Shown here: positions 1 to 9,165 of the stretch, piece by piece | How the letters are laid out: every line of letters begins with the position of its first letter | Position numbering within the stretch: the first letter of the stretch is position 1 | From: Oligella sp050920755 | GTDB lineage: Bacteria > Pseudomonadota > Gammaproteobacteria > Burkholderiales > Burkholderiaceae_B | DNA length: 64,000 nt | Assembly: GCF_050920755.1 (NCBI RefSeq) | Contig: NZ_CP158480.1 | Coordinates: 2,480,001 to 2,544,000, forward strand | Direction: 5' to 3' | The notes under the pieces: generated by a model | Told to the model about the DNA's origin: nothing | Seen by the model: only the letters and a program-made list of their open reading frames with translations | Database searches by the model: none | Made by a program: the position numbers and the translations under genes

Positions 1-55
1 CGAAGGATTTACTGAGTCTATCTAACACTAAGGGCCCGGACACTAACTCTGCCAC
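1..55 (-). CDS. ABC transporter ATP-binding protein, N-terminal fragment (runs off the left edge)
   Basis: Only the first 18 codons lie in the window. I place the start at a GTG whose first base is 55: the complement reads AAGGAG, seven bases, then GTG, an ideal ribosome binding site. The peptide continues as ...LDRLSKSF, typical of the first strand of ABC ATPases just before the Walker A region. The start overlaps the end of the permease gene by 13 bp in another frame, which implies translational coupling. It would energise the importer encoded by the next two genes. The family is inferred from a short peptide and from position. Confidence 0.6.
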   Translation of the reverse strand, partial: MAELVSGPLVLDRLSKSF

Positions 56-1752
56 GGTATCACTCCTTTCGGTAAACGCTTAGCCATTAAATTTAAAGCC
101 AGCATTAACATCAACACTAAAGCGACAACCACAACGGAAACGGCCGCTGCCGTAATCACTTCGCCACTTTCTTCCATATTAAAAATCAACACACCGATGG
201 TTTCTCGTCGCGCACTCCACAATAAGGCCGAGACGGTCAGTTCATTAAAAGCTATCAGAAAAACCAAGATAAAACCGGCAAAGGCTGCCGGTGCTGATAA
301 GGGCAACACAATATCCCGCAAACGCTGCCAAAAAGTGGCACCACACAATTGCGCCGCTTCCTCCATTGCCACATCAATTTGCAACATACTACTATGCACC
401 GGCTTAAATCCCACACAAAGAAAACGTGATAAATAAGCAAAAAACAAAATCCACAAAGTACCGTATAAGGTGTAATTGATTAAAGGCAAAGGCTTTGCAA
501 ATAACAAGATACAGGCAATCGCCAGCACCACGCCGGGAAAGGCATAGGGCATATCCATCAAAGCATTGGCAAAGCGGGTTAAGCGATTTTCCTGACGTAC
601 AAAGTAGTAACTAATCAAAATCGCCATCACGGCAATCACTAAAGCCGCTCCCACCGACAGCACAAAGCTGTTTTTAAAGGCGCGCCAAGTCACACTTTGT
701 GACATAAAAATCTGCTCATAACTTTTAAAGGTATAATTGTCGAAAGTTAAAGGCACCCCCATCACCGGCACTAAAGAACTGCTGAGCAAAGCCAATAAAG
801 GCACCACCAAAATCAGCAATAAGGTGATAAATAACAAGAGCTCGCTTAATCCACGCGCCGCACCTAATTTAAAGACAAAGGGACTAGCGCTTAAATTGCT
901 AATCAATATTTTAGACTGAAAATGATGCTGCACCCATACCACGACACCCGCTAATAAAGCGACCAAAAGCGACAAATTGGCAACCTCATTAATCATGCCT
1001 TGACCGAAGTCGGACATTTTTTGATAAATTAAAGTGGGCAACACATAGTAGGACACAGGTATGCCCAGCATCGCCGGAATACCGAAATTACCCAAGCCCG
1101 ACATAAAGCACATGGCTGCCGCCGCCCAAATGGCATTTTTACAAAGTGGCAAGACCATATCAAACACCATATCGCGCTGACCGGCACCGCTTAAACGCGC
1201 CGCTTCCATTAAATCTGCGGGCAAAGCCGCTAAATTTACACGCAAAATTAAAAAAACCAAGGGCGCATGCTGAACCCCCATCAAAAGCACAATTCCCCAC
1301 AACGAATACAGCGGCTGAGGACTACCGAGCGCAGGCGCCATGCCGATAGACTTTAATAACACGCTATTTGGCCCCATCAATTGCAACCAACTGAGTGCCA
1401 TGACTTGAGGAGGCAGCATCATGGGTAGCATAAATAAGAAAACCCACCATGCTTTGCCGCGAATATCGGTCAAACTGATTAGAAAAGCGACTGTCAGACC
1501 TAAAAACAGCGACACCAACATCGCCAGAAAGGAGCTCAGCAGACTATTCCAAAAAGCCCGCCACGTGCTGCTTTGGCTAAAAACCTTTATAAAAGACGAG
1601 TTTTCACCGGCGCTAAGATCCATTAGGGCTTGGAATAATAAACGCAAGGTGGGGAAGACGCTGAGGACTGCAATCAGCAACAACAACACAAGGACGAGGC
1701 TATGCGGCAGTTTCCCCTGTTGATAAGCTGAACGACGACTAAAACTGAACAT
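43..1752 (-). CDS. Fused two-domain ABC permease (Fe3+/2-aminoethylphosphonate type)
   Basis: Inner-membrane channel of a binding-protein-dependent importer. The 569 residues hold two homologous halves of about six membrane segments each. Each half carries an EAA loop that docks the ATPase: EAARLSGAG near residue 183 and EEAAQLCGAT near residue 470. Single-chain double permeases are known both for Fe3+ importers (FbpB/AfuB) and for PhnU2-type 2-aminoethylphosphonate importers, so sequence alone does not decide the substrate. It sits downstream of the binding-protein gene, separated by a hairpin, and overlaps the start of the ATPase gene. The Pho box in front of the operon favours a phosphorus compound. 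Confidence 0.85.
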   Translation of the reverse strand: MFSFSRRSAYQQGKLPHSLVLVLLLLIAVLSVFPTLRLLFQALMDLSAGENSSFIKVFSQSSTWRAFWNSLLSSFLAMLVSLFLGLTVAFLISLTDIRGKAWWVFLFMLPMMLPPQVMALSWLQLMGPNSVLLKSIGMAPALGSPQPLYSLWGIVLLMGVQHAPLVFLILRVNLAALPADLMEAARLSGAGQRDMVFDMVLPLCKNAIWAAAAMCFMSGLGNFGIPAMLGIPVSYYVLPTLIYQKMSDFGQGMINEVANLSLLVALLAGVVVWVQHHFQSKILISNLSASPFVFKLGAARGLSELLLFITLLLILVVPLLALLSSSLVPVMGVPLTFDNYTFKSYEQIFMSQSVTWRAFKNSFVLSVGAALVIAVMAILISYYFVRQENRLTRFANALMDMPYAFPGVVLAIACILLFAKPLPLINYTLYGTLWILFFAYLSRFLCVGFKPVHSSMLQIDVAMEEAAQLCGATFWQRLRDIVLPLSAPAAFAGFILVFLIAFNELTVSALLWSARRETIGVLIFNMEESGEVITAAAVSVVVVALVLMLMLALNLMAKRLPKGVIPWQS

Positions 1753-1784
1753 TCATCGCGCTTTAAGACAATCAAATTCAAAAC

Positions 1785-1814
1785 GCCCAATCATCACAAT
1801 AGTGAGGATTGGGC
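1785..1814 (-). terminator. Intercistronic hairpin between binding protein and permease genes
   Basis: Arms GCCCAATC (1785-1792) and GATTGGGC (1807-1814) pair perfectly. Inside them TCAC and GTGA add four pairs around an AATA loop. On the transcribed strand CGTTTTG follows, a short U run. Such hairpins after a binding-protein gene often act as partial terminators or mRNA stabilisers, so that more binding protein than permease is made. That role is inferred. Confidence 0.6.
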
Positions 1815-1832
1815 TTAAAAAGATAAATAACG

Positions 1833-2807
1833 TTACTCAAAAATTTTCGCAAATTGCGCTTTATCGGCATCTGCATTTTTCAGTGCTTGAGCGGCATCAA
1901 AAGGCAACAGCTTGATATCATCGCGTGCCGGGAAACCCTCCGGTGAGCTCATACCGTTACGAGCAGGTAAATAGCCCTGTTGTAAAACCAGCTTCTGTCC
2001 CTCTTCAGACAGCACGAAATCAACAAACTTGCGGGCCAAATCAGGCTGCTTCGCATCCTTAAGAATAGCTACCGGCTCAGTCACCATACTGACGCCCTCT
2101 TCCGGAAATACGAACTCAATCGGCGCACCTTTGAGCTTTTCACGAATCGCCATATAGTCAACTAAAACACCGTAAGGCTTAACACCCGTGGTAATCGCCG
2201 TCATCACACTGCCATTACCCTGCTGTGCAGCCATGTCGTTATTCTTTAAACCTTCATAGTAAGACCAACCGAAGTCTTTATTAGTCGTTAAGGTCGATAA
2301 ATGAATTAAGGCGGCACCGGAGTATAGCGGGCTCGGCATCGCCGCTAAGTTTTTATACTCGGGTTTTAAAAGGTCATTCCAAGATTTAGGCTTTTGCTCC
2401 GCATCACGGTGATAAGCAATACCGGTAGTAATTAACTTCGTACCGTAATAATAGCCTTCCGCATCAAATAAAGAGCTGTCGTAATGGCTTTTTTCTGCGG
2501 CATCATAGGCCTGTAACAAACCCTCGGACTTAAGCTGTTCCAGGGTAACACTATCGGCAATTAATAACACATCCGGATTAACCACACCGGCAGCCAATTC
2601 GGAACGGAATTTCGTCATCAGCTTCGTGGTACCGTCACGCACCCACTCCACCTTAACGCCCGGATTGGCTTTTTCAAAAGCCTCAACGGTTATCTGCGCA
2701 TCAGCGGCGGGTTGTGAAGTGTATAAAACAAGATTCTGCGCTTGGGCAGCAGAAGCAAAAGATAGGGCAGAAAGTGCAAGGGCACTGAATAAAGCTTTTT
2801 TAAACAT
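1833..2807 (-). CDS. Periplasmic substrate-binding protein of the Fe3+/2-aminoethylphosphonate ABC family
   Basis: A 324-residue exported protein. Residues 1-23 form a signal peptide ending ASAAQA, and the mature protein begins QNLVLYTSQPAAD, typical of the AfuA/FbpA and PhnS2 binding-protein superfamily. It should capture the ligand in the periplasm and hand it to the fused permease downstream. Tyrosines are present (SYYEG, PYGVLVDY), but I cannot map them safely onto the iron ligands of FbpA. No Fur box is seen upstream. A PhoB-type direct repeat with a well-spaced -10 is seen, which suggests a phosphonate or other phosphorus ligand. Automatic annotation would probably say iron(III); treat the ligand as open. 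Confidence 0.85.
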   Translation of the reverse strand: MFKKALFSALALSALSFASAAQAQNLVLYTSQPAADAQITVEAFEKANPGVKVEWVRDGTTKLMTKFRSELAAGVVNPDVLLIADSVTLEQLKSEGLLQAYDAAEKSHYDSSLFDAEGYYYGTKLITTGIAYHRDAEQKPKSWNDLLKPEYKNLAAMPSPLYSGAALIHLSTLTTNKDFGWSYYEGLKNNDMAAQQGNGSVMTAITTGVKPYGVLVDYMAIREKLKGAPIEFVFPEEGVSMVTEPVAILKDAKQPDLARKFVDFVLSEEGQKLVLQQGYLPARNGMSSPEGFPARDDIKLLPFDAAQALKNADADKAQFAKIFE

Positions 2808-2837
2808 AGCAGTCCAAAAGGTAATAGGAATCCCTTA

Positions 2838-2871
2838 ATTCTAAAAAAGACGTGTGACACCCTTGTGACAA
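2838..2871 (-). promoter_or_regulatory. Pho box and -10 element in front of the ABC importer operon
   Basis: On the minus strand TTGTCAC-AAGG-GTGTCAC (2871-2854) forms two 7-bp direct repeats with an 11-bp period, matching the PhoB box layout CTGTCAT-N4-CTGTCAT. Ten bases further comes TAGAAT (2843-2838), five of six matches to a -10 hexamer, at the spacing seen in PhoB-activated promoters. The start codon is 30 bases downstream of the -10. This implies phosphate-starvation control; PhoB binding itself is inference. Confidence 0.6.
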
Positions 2872-2935
2872 GGCGGAAACCGCTGGACGCTACAAGGCAA
2901 TACCGGCGATTCCGCACTTACGATTAAGTTAAGCA

Positions 2936-3499
2936 TTAAAACGGCAAATCACCGTCTAAATCATCAAATGAATCAGGGCCTCTTGACGGTTGCTCACTTG
3001 TAGGCTGCGGTTGTGACGGTTGCTGAGACGGGTTCTGTCTGCCGGGACCGGGAGGCATACGGCGGGTATTATCATCAAAACCGCCGCCTCCGCCGCCATT
3101 GCTTGTATTTGCACCGTCCCACGGATGGTCCGAGCCTTGTCCGGTTCTGACCGAACCGCCAAAACCCTCATCACGACTACCCAACATCTGCATACGCTCA
3201 CCGATCACATCGGTAGAATAGCGCTCAATCCCATCACGATCTGTGTACTTACGGGTTTGCAGACGCCCCTCAACATAAATCTGACTGCCTTTACGTAAAT
3301 ACTCCCCGCACACCTCGGCCTGACGTCCGAAGAACACCACACGATGCCATTCGGTACTCTCGTTTTTATTGCCGTCACGATCGTAGGCGACGTGATTAGT
3401 GGCAATGCTCAAATTACACACCTGAACCCCACTGGGCGTCGCACGTACCTCCGGGCCCGCACCCAAGCGTCCGACTAGAATCACTTTATTCACTGACAT
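2936..3499 (-). CDS. ssb: Single-stranded DNA-binding protein
   Basis: Coats single-stranded DNA in replication, recombination and repair. The N-terminal 110 residues are the OB fold (MSVNKVILVGRLG, then STEWHRVVFFGRQAEV). A disordered Gly/Gln/Pro-rich linker follows, and the protein ends in the acidic tip DLDGDLPF, which recruits partner proteins. At 187 residues it has the usual size. It lies downstream of the MFS gene and one gene away from uvrA, an arrangement common in Burkholderiales. No LexA box was recognised next to it. Confidence 0.97.
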   Translation of the reverse strand: MSVNKVILVGRLGAGPEVRATPSGVQVCNLSIATNHVAYDRDGNKNESTEWHRVVFFGRQAEVCGEYLRKGSQIYVEGRLQTRKYTDRDGIERYSTDVIGERMQMLGSRDEGFGGSVRTGQGSDHPWDGANTSNGGGGGGFDDNTRRMPPGPGRQNPSQQPSQPQPTSEQPSRGPDSFDDLDGDLPF

Positions 3500-3588
3500 G
3501 CTCTTAAATCCTTTAAAAATCCGTTAATTTGGAGTATATAAGCTTAAAAAGCCCTACCCGCTCAAGTTTTATCACTATGATGATTAGC

Positions 3589-4779
3589 CTATTGTACAAA
3601 ATTGATTTGTACTCGACGAGTCGCTAAGTAAGAAATGGCACATAAGATCATCGCCATAATAAACACACTGATACTACCCAGCTTAGCTGCGACCAGCCCG
3701 CCTAATAAGCCGCCACTCGCCACACCCAAGGCCTGAGTCATATTAAAGACCCCTAAGGCTAAGCCCTTATGCTCCGGTGGACAGGTACGTGAAACCGCCG
3801 AAGGTAATAAAGCCTCTAAAATATTAAATGGAATAAAGTACAGCAACAATGCCAAAACCAAAATTGCAAAGCTATACATACCGGAAATCATAATGCCCAT
3901 CGCAACAATAATGACTAGCAGGGTCAAACCGATAGCCTCACGATGAGCGCGCCTTTTTTCGACCAAAATCACTGCAGGCACCATAAAAAACAAAGCCACC
4001 ACGATCACCGGTAAATAAACACGCCATAACTGACCGATACTTAACTCACCCAACCGAATCAATATCGGCGGCAGCACCACAAAAATAGCCATTAACACAA
4101 AGTGCAGACTAAACACCGAGAGATTTAACAACCATAAACTCTTGGAAGACAACACATCCACCATGCTCAAGGAACGATTAATTGCCTGCTGCTCTTGAGG
4201 TACGACGGGCACCACCCACACCGCCAATAATAAGCATAAAAAACCTAAAGCACTGATCGTCCAAAAGAGCCCGGAAAGATTAATCCACTCCACCAAAAGC
4301 GGCGACACCGCCATTGAAACAGCAAAGCTTAAACCGATGGAAGCGCCCACCATCGCCATTGCACGTGAACGCACTTCGGGACGTGTGGCATCGGCAATCC
4401 AAGCCGTAATCGCCGCCGATACCGCACCGAAACCCTGAATGCCCCGACCAATCGCGACCCAAGTCACGCTCGGAGCAAAGGCGCAAACAATGCCGCCAAT
4501 CACAAAAAGCAGCATCCCGAAAATCACCACCGCACGACGACCGAAACGATCCGACAATAAGCCCATAGGAATCTGCATAATGGACTGAGTCAAGCCATAA
4601 GCACCGATAGCAATACCAATCATCAAGGGATTATCACCATCAATCAGGATTTTAGCCGCATCCGCAAAAACCGGAGTCAGAAGAAAAAGACCCAACATGC
4701 GAACCGCAAACAGCAAGGCCAGACTGCTACTTGTTTTACGCTCTAAGGGGGTGAGTTTAAGCTTTGTGGTTTTACTCAT
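3589..4779 (-). CDS. Major facilitator superfamily transporter
   Basis: Twelve-segment inner-membrane secondary transporter of 396 residues. The loop between segments 2 and 3 carries the MFS signature GLLSDRFGRRA (residues 73-83). The protein resembles the YajR/drug:H+ antiporter type often found between ssb and uvrA in Burkholderiales. No substrate can be assigned, and I give no gene name. It is divergent from uvrA across a gap of about 200 bp and co-directional with ssb, 89 bp upstream of it. Confidence 0.85.
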   Translation of the reverse strand: MSKTTKLKLTPLERKTSSSLALLFAVRMLGLFLLTPVFADAAKILIDGDNPLMIGIAIGAYGLTQSIMQIPMGLLSDRFGRRAVVIFGMLLFVIGGIVCAFAPSVTWVAIGRGIQGFGAVSAAITAWIADATRPEVRSRAMAMVGASIGLSFAVSMAVSPLLVEWINLSGLFWTISALGFLCLLLAVWVVPVVPQEQQAINRSLSMVDVLSSKSLWLLNLSVFSLHFVLMAIFVVLPPILIRLGELSIGQLWRVYLPVIVVALFFMVPAVILVEKRRAHREAIGLTLLVIIVAMGIMISGMYSFAILVLALLLYFIPFNILEALLPSAVSRTCPPEHKGLALGVFNMTQALGVASGGLLGGLVAAKLGSISVFIMAMILCAISYLATRRVQINFVQ

Positions 4780-4980
4780 TAAAACTCTTTAGAAAAAGCC
4801 AAGCCCTAAAGGCCGGTGACTAAGAATAAGAAAGTGAAACTAAAAAATAATAGATTATTATATCACTGCGCTTGTCGTTTGAAGCCCGAGCAATTGATTA
4901 CTTAGGCGCATGGTATTCATCAGGCATAAGGGCACTGTCTGGGTTATAGTAGAAAGTTTATAGGACGCCTCTCAAAAAAC

Positions 4981-7956
4981 ATGAGTCATCAATTCTCCGC
5001 AGACGATCAGCAATTTCCGGATAAATCCAACACGGCCATTCGGATCCGTGGCGCACGCACGCATAATTTGAAGAATATCGATTTGGATTTACCTCGCAAT
5101 AAGTTGGTGATTTTGACCGGCCTTTCAGGCTCCGGCAAATCCTCCTTAGCCTTTGATACGCTATATGCTGAGGGGCAAAGACGCTATGTAGAAAGCCTAT
5201 CCACCTATGCTCGCCAATTCCTTGAGTTGATGGATAAGCCGGATGTCGATTTAATTGAGGGATTGTCACCGGCCATTGCTATTGAGCAAAAGTCGGTTAG
5301 CCATAACCCGCGTTCAACCGTGGGTACAATCACCGAAATCAGTGATTATTTACGACTATTGTTTGCACGCGTCGGTACCCCCTATTGCCCGATTCACAAG
5401 GTGCCGCTACAGGCTTACTCCGTCTCCCAAATTGTTGATTTTGTACTGCAATTACCGGCGGAGTCACGGCTTATGATTTTGGCGCCGGTAGTGGTTGGAC
5501 CTGAGCAAAACTTAATTAATCTATTACATAGTCTGCAAGCGCAAGGCTTTATCCGTGTACGCCTTGGCGATGAATTATATGAATTGGACAATTTACCGGG
5601 GGATTTGCCCACGGACTTTGCTCAAGTCGACTTAGTGATTGACCGCTTAAGAGTGCGTGAAGAGCAAAAGCAACGACTTGCCGACAGTATTGAGACGGCA
5701 CTTGAAGTGGCTAATGAGCGGGTACTGATTGTGGATATGGATCAGGGACAATCACATGCCTTTTCCAGACGCTATGCCTGCCCGCATTGTGATTATCAAA
5801 TGCCGCGACCGGAACCTAAGATGTTCAGCTTTAATAGCCCCGAGGGCGCTTGTCCAAGCTGTGACGGTTTAGGTTTTATCGAGGTTTTTGATCCGGCTAA
5901 AGTGATTATCAGCGAGGATCTAAGCTTATTAAACGGTGCGATTAAGGGCTGGGACCGACGCAATCTCTTTAGTATGGCGCTTTTAAACAGCTTAGCCACA
6001 CACTATGATTTTGATTTGGAAAAGCCTTGGCATGAGCTGCCTCAAGCAATTCAGGACATGATTCTGTATGGCTCCGGTAGCACCGAGATTGATTTTGTTT
6101 ATTTAAATGACAAAGGCAAAAGCACCGTAAAACGCCATACTTTTGAAGGCGTGCTACCTAATTTAGAACGACGCTGGGCAGAAACGGACTCAACGGCCGT
6201 GCGCGAGGAATTAGGTCTTTTACGCACCACCATTCCCTGTACCACCTGCCATGGTACACGTTTGCGGGAGGAAGCGCGTTTTGTACGTATCGGGGACAGT
6301 ATCGAAGCGGCTGTCTCAGTTGCGCCTGTGGCTGATGCACTTGCGCCAAAAGCGCTGACTGCCAAGACCGACACTGCGAGCGAGCAGCCTTTACCCGGTT
6401 ATAACATCAGTGAGCTCAGTCACTTATCCTTAGAAGCGGCGCAACAATGGTTCGAGCAACTCAATCTTAACGGCGCTAACAGCGATATTGCCCGACCCAT
6501 AGTGCAAGCCATTAAATCGCGTTTAAGCTTTTTGAATAATGTCGGCTTGAATTATTTATCCTTAGACCGTAAAGCCAACACCATTTCCGGCGGTGAAGCG
6601 CAGCGTATTCGTCTCGCCAGTCAAATCGGCTCGGGTCTGAGTGGCGTTTTGTACGTATTAGATGAACCCTCTATCGGGCTCCACCAACGCGACAACGATC
6701 GCTTAATCGATACCCTGATTCATCTGCGCAATCTAGGCAATACAGTGATTGTGGTGGAGCATGATGAAGATATGATCCGCGCTGCCGACTGGGTAGTGGA
6801 CTTGGGACCGGGTGCCGGTGAGCATGGCGGTAAGGTCATGGCCGGCGAAACTCCTCAGCAACTGCAAAAAGATCCCAATTCACTCACCGGTCAATACCTA
6901 AGTGGCGCCAAAAAAATCCCGGTGCCTAAGCGCAGACCGATTAATCCGCTGGGCCCCTTGCCTTGGCTACACCTGATTGGCGCAAGCGGCAATAACTTGA
7001 AAAACGTGGATTTACATATTCCTTTACAGCGTTTAGTCTGCGTCACCGGTGTTTCCGGTTCGGGCAAATCCACGTTGGTCAATGACACCTTAGCGGCGGT
7101 CTTAGCACATAAGTTAAATCGCGCACAAAATGAAGCGGCACCGTATCAATCCATTAGCGGATTGGAGCATTTGGATAAAATCATCACCGTGGATCAAAGC
7201 CCTATCGGGCGCACACCACGCAGTAATCCGGCGACCTATACCGGACTATTTACACCGATACGAGAGCTATTTGCGGGCACACCCGAAGCACGCAGCCGCG
7301 GTTATGACCCGGGCCGTTTCTCCTTTAATGTCAAGGGTGGGCGTTGTGAACATTGCCAAGGCGATGGTGTTATCAAAGTGGAAATGCATTTTCTGCCCGA
7401 TGTATATGTACCCTGCGATGTTTGTCATGGTAAGCGTTATAACCGCGAAACCTTGGAAATCCGCTATCGCGGTCTTAATATCTCCGAAGTATTAGAGCTG
7501 ACGGTAGAGCAGGCGTTAGCGTACTTCTCTGCGGTTCCTGCGATACAGCGTCGTTTACAAACACTCTACGACGTGGGTTTAGGCTATGTGCGCTTGGGAC
7601 AAAGCGCCACCACCCTATCCGGTGGCGAAGCGCAACGCATTAAACTGTCCTTGGAGCTTTCTAAACGCAGCACCGGTAACACCCTCTATGTCTTGGATGA
7701 ACCGACCACCGGCCTGCACTTTGCGGATATTGAGTTACTGTTGGGCGTATTGAATCGACTGGTGGATGCAGGCAATTCCATGGTGATTATTGAGCATAAT
7801 CTGGATCTGATTAAAACGGCCGACTGGCTTATTGACCTGGGACCTGAAGGGGGTCATGGGGGCGGTCGTATTGTGGCGGAAGGCACGCCCGAAGAAATTG
7901 CTAAAAATCCGGCAAGTGCCACCGGTAAGTATTTGGCACCGTACTTGAAGAAGTAG
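4981..7956 (+). CDS. uvrA: UvrABC excinuclease subunit A
   Basis: Damage-recognition ATPase of nucleotide excision repair; acts as a dimer that loads UvrB. It has two ABC ATPase modules: Walker A GLSGSGKSS near residue 47 and GVSGSGKST near residue 690. Signatures ISGGEAQR and LSGGEAQR and Walker B motifs VLDEPS and VLDEPT are present. Zinc modules appear as CPHC...CPSC near 262-290 and CEHC...CDVC near 790-815. At 991 residues it is longer than the usual 940. The excess includes an Ala/Val/Pro-rich stretch at about residues 440-473, between the zinc-finger module and the first signature motif. No clear Shine-Dalgarno is seen at this start. Confidence 0.97.
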   Translation: MSHQFSADDQQFPDKSNTAIRIRGARTHNLKNIDLDLPRNKLVILTGLSGSGKSSLAFDTLYAEGQRRYVESLSTYARQFLELMDKPDVDLIEGLSPAIAIEQKSVSHNPRSTVGTITEISDYLRLLFARVGTPYCPIHKVPLQAYSVSQIVDFVLQLPAESRLMILAPVVVGPEQNLINLLHSLQAQGFIRVRLGDELYELDNLPGDLPTDFAQVDLVIDRLRVREEQKQRLADSIETALEVANERVLIVDMDQGQSHAFSRRYACPHCDYQMPRPEPKMFSFNSPEGACPSCDGLGFIEVFDPAKVIISEDLSLLNGAIKGWDRRNLFSMALLNSLATHYDFDLEKPWHELPQAIQDMILYGSGSTEIDFVYLNDKGKSTVKRHTFEGVLPNLERRWAETDSTAVREELGLLRTTIPCTTCHGTRLREEARFVRIGDSIEAAVSVAPVADALAPKALTAKTDTASEQPLPGYNISELSHLSLEAAQQWFEQLNLNGANSDIARPIVQAIKSRLSFLNNVGLNYLSLDRKANTISGGEAQRIRLASQIGSGLSGVLYVLDEPSIGLHQRDNDRLIDTLIHLRNLGNTVIVVEHDEDMIRAADWVVDLGPGAGEHGGKVMAGETPQQLQKDPNSLTGQYLSGAKKIPVPKRRPINPLGPLPWLHLIGASGNNLKNVDLHIPLQRLVCVTGVSGSGKSTLVNDTLAAVLAHKLNRAQNEAAPYQSISGLEHLDKIITVDQSPIGRTPRSNPATYTGLFTPIRELFAGTPEARSRGYDPGRFSFNVKGGRCEHCQGDGVIKVEMHFLPDVYVPCDVCHGKRYNRETLEIRYRGLNISEVLELTVEQALAYFSAVPAIQRRLQTLYDVGLGYVRLGQSATTLSGGEAQRIKLSLELSKRSTGNTLYVLDEPTTGLHFADIELLLGVLNRLVDAGNSMVIIEHNLDLIKTADWLIDLGPEGGHGGGRIVAEGTPEEIAKNPASATGKYLAPYLKK

Positions 7957-8016
7957 CGGGTGCGGCGTGAAACAAGCTCGTCAAGCGCTCTGCCCAGCCT
8001 GCGCCGACCCGCACAC

Positions 8017-9165
8017 TTAAATCTGGTAAATCCGTCGATGCTCCTTGATCGCATAGCGATCCGTCATGCCGGCGATATAATCCGCAATCCCCCGTGCTTG
8101 GCGATTAAAATCCTTAAAGCGATGATCGGGCGGCAATAAGCGAGGCTCATTCAAAAAGGCTTCAAAAAGCTCATGAATCACTCGGCGCGACTTAATCGCC
8201 ATCCGCATCACTTTATAGTGTCGATACAGATTATCCAGCAGAAATTTCTTCAATTCATCCTGTAAAGCACGCATCTCCGTCGAAAAAGCCACTAACACAG
8301 GTGCTTTTGCCACATCCTCAGGCGTTTTAACCCCATACTTAGCAATCTGAAGCAAAGTACGGTCTGTCACATCCCTAATTAAGGTATTAATCATGCGACG
8401 AATCGTCTCTGAAATCAGACGCTTACCACTTAGATTCGGATACAGCTGCTTGACTTGCTCATAATGCTGAGCAAAAATTTCCACCTTACTGAGTTGCTCC
8501 AGGGTAATTAAGCCGGAGCGCAAACCATCATCGATATCATGATTGTTATAGGCAATTTCATCAGCCAGATTCGCCAGCTGTGCTTCCAACGAAGGCTGTC
8601 TGCCCTCAATAAAGCGCTGCCCCACATCCCCCAGTTCACGGGCATTTTTTAATGAGCAATGCTTTAAAATACCGCTGCGTGTCTCAAAGGTCAGATTTAA
8701 ACCGTTAAAGTCGGCATAGCGCTCTTCCAACTCGTCCACCATACGCAGACTCTGTAAATTATGCTCAAAACCACCGACTTCCTCAGGCAAATGGCTCCGC
8801 ATAAACTCGTTTAAAGCATCCTGACCGGCATGACCAAAGGGTGTATGACCTAAATCATGCGCCAAACAAATGGCCTCAACCAGATCCTCATTAATCAATA
8901 AGTTTCTGGCTAAGGCCCGCCCAATCTGTGCCACTTCCAAACTATGAGTCAGACGGGTTCTGAATAAATCACCCTCATGATTAACAAAAACCTGCGTTTT
9001 GTACTCCAGCCGTCTAAAAGAATTGCAGTGGATAATACGATCCCTGTCACGTTGAAAGGGGCTGCGCTTAGGATCGCTTTCTTCGGCATAACGGCGTCCA
9101 CGAGATGCCTCAGGATGCACCGCATAAGCAGCCAGATTAGCAATACAGATCATGCCATCACTCAT
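8017..9165 (-). CDS. dgt: dGTP triphosphohydrolase-like HD-domain protein
   Basis: Metal-dependent hydrolase that cleaves dNTPs to nucleoside and triphosphate, helping control dNTP pools. The HD-domain ligands are visible: H74 in RLTHS, the H103-D104 pair in LAHDLGHTPFGHAG, and a later Asp in LADEIAYNNHDIDD. At 382 residues it matches the short dGTPase-like family. The start overlaps the end of aroB by 8 bp, so it is the last gene of the aroK-aroB-dgt operon. This order is conserved in related bacteria. The exact nucleotide preference is not decidable from sequence. Confidence 0.92.
   Translation of the reverse strand: MSDGMICIANLAAYAVHPEASRGRRYAEESDPKRSPFQRDRDRIIHCNSFRRLEYKTQVFVNHEGDLFRTRLTHSLEVAQIGRALARNLLINEDLVEAICLAHDLGHTPFGHAGQDALNEFMRSHLPEEVGGFEHNLQSLRMVDELEERYADFNGLNLTFETRSGILKHCSLKNARELGDVGQRFIEGRQPSLEAQLANLADEIAYNNHDIDDGLRSGLITLEQLSKVEIFAQHYEQVKQLYPNLSGKRLISETIRRMINTLIRDVTDRTLLQIAKYGVKTPEDVAKAPVLVAFSTEMRALQDELKKFLLDNLYRHYKVMRMAIKSRRVIHELFEAFLNEPRLLPPDHRFKDFNRQARGIADYIAGMTDRYAIKEHRRIYQI

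Noticed and set aside
2626..2917. Open frames on either strand around the binding-protein start
   Set aside because: They are shadows of the true gene or cover its promoter.
4900..4980. Possible LexA box upstream of uvrA (CTGT followed by AT-rich sequence)
   Set aside because: The second half-site ACAG is missing at the right spacing; only CTGT is present.
7957..8016. GC-rich inverted repeat between uvrA and dgt as a terminator
   Set aside because: The arms need a bulge, the loop is over 30 bases, and there is no T run.
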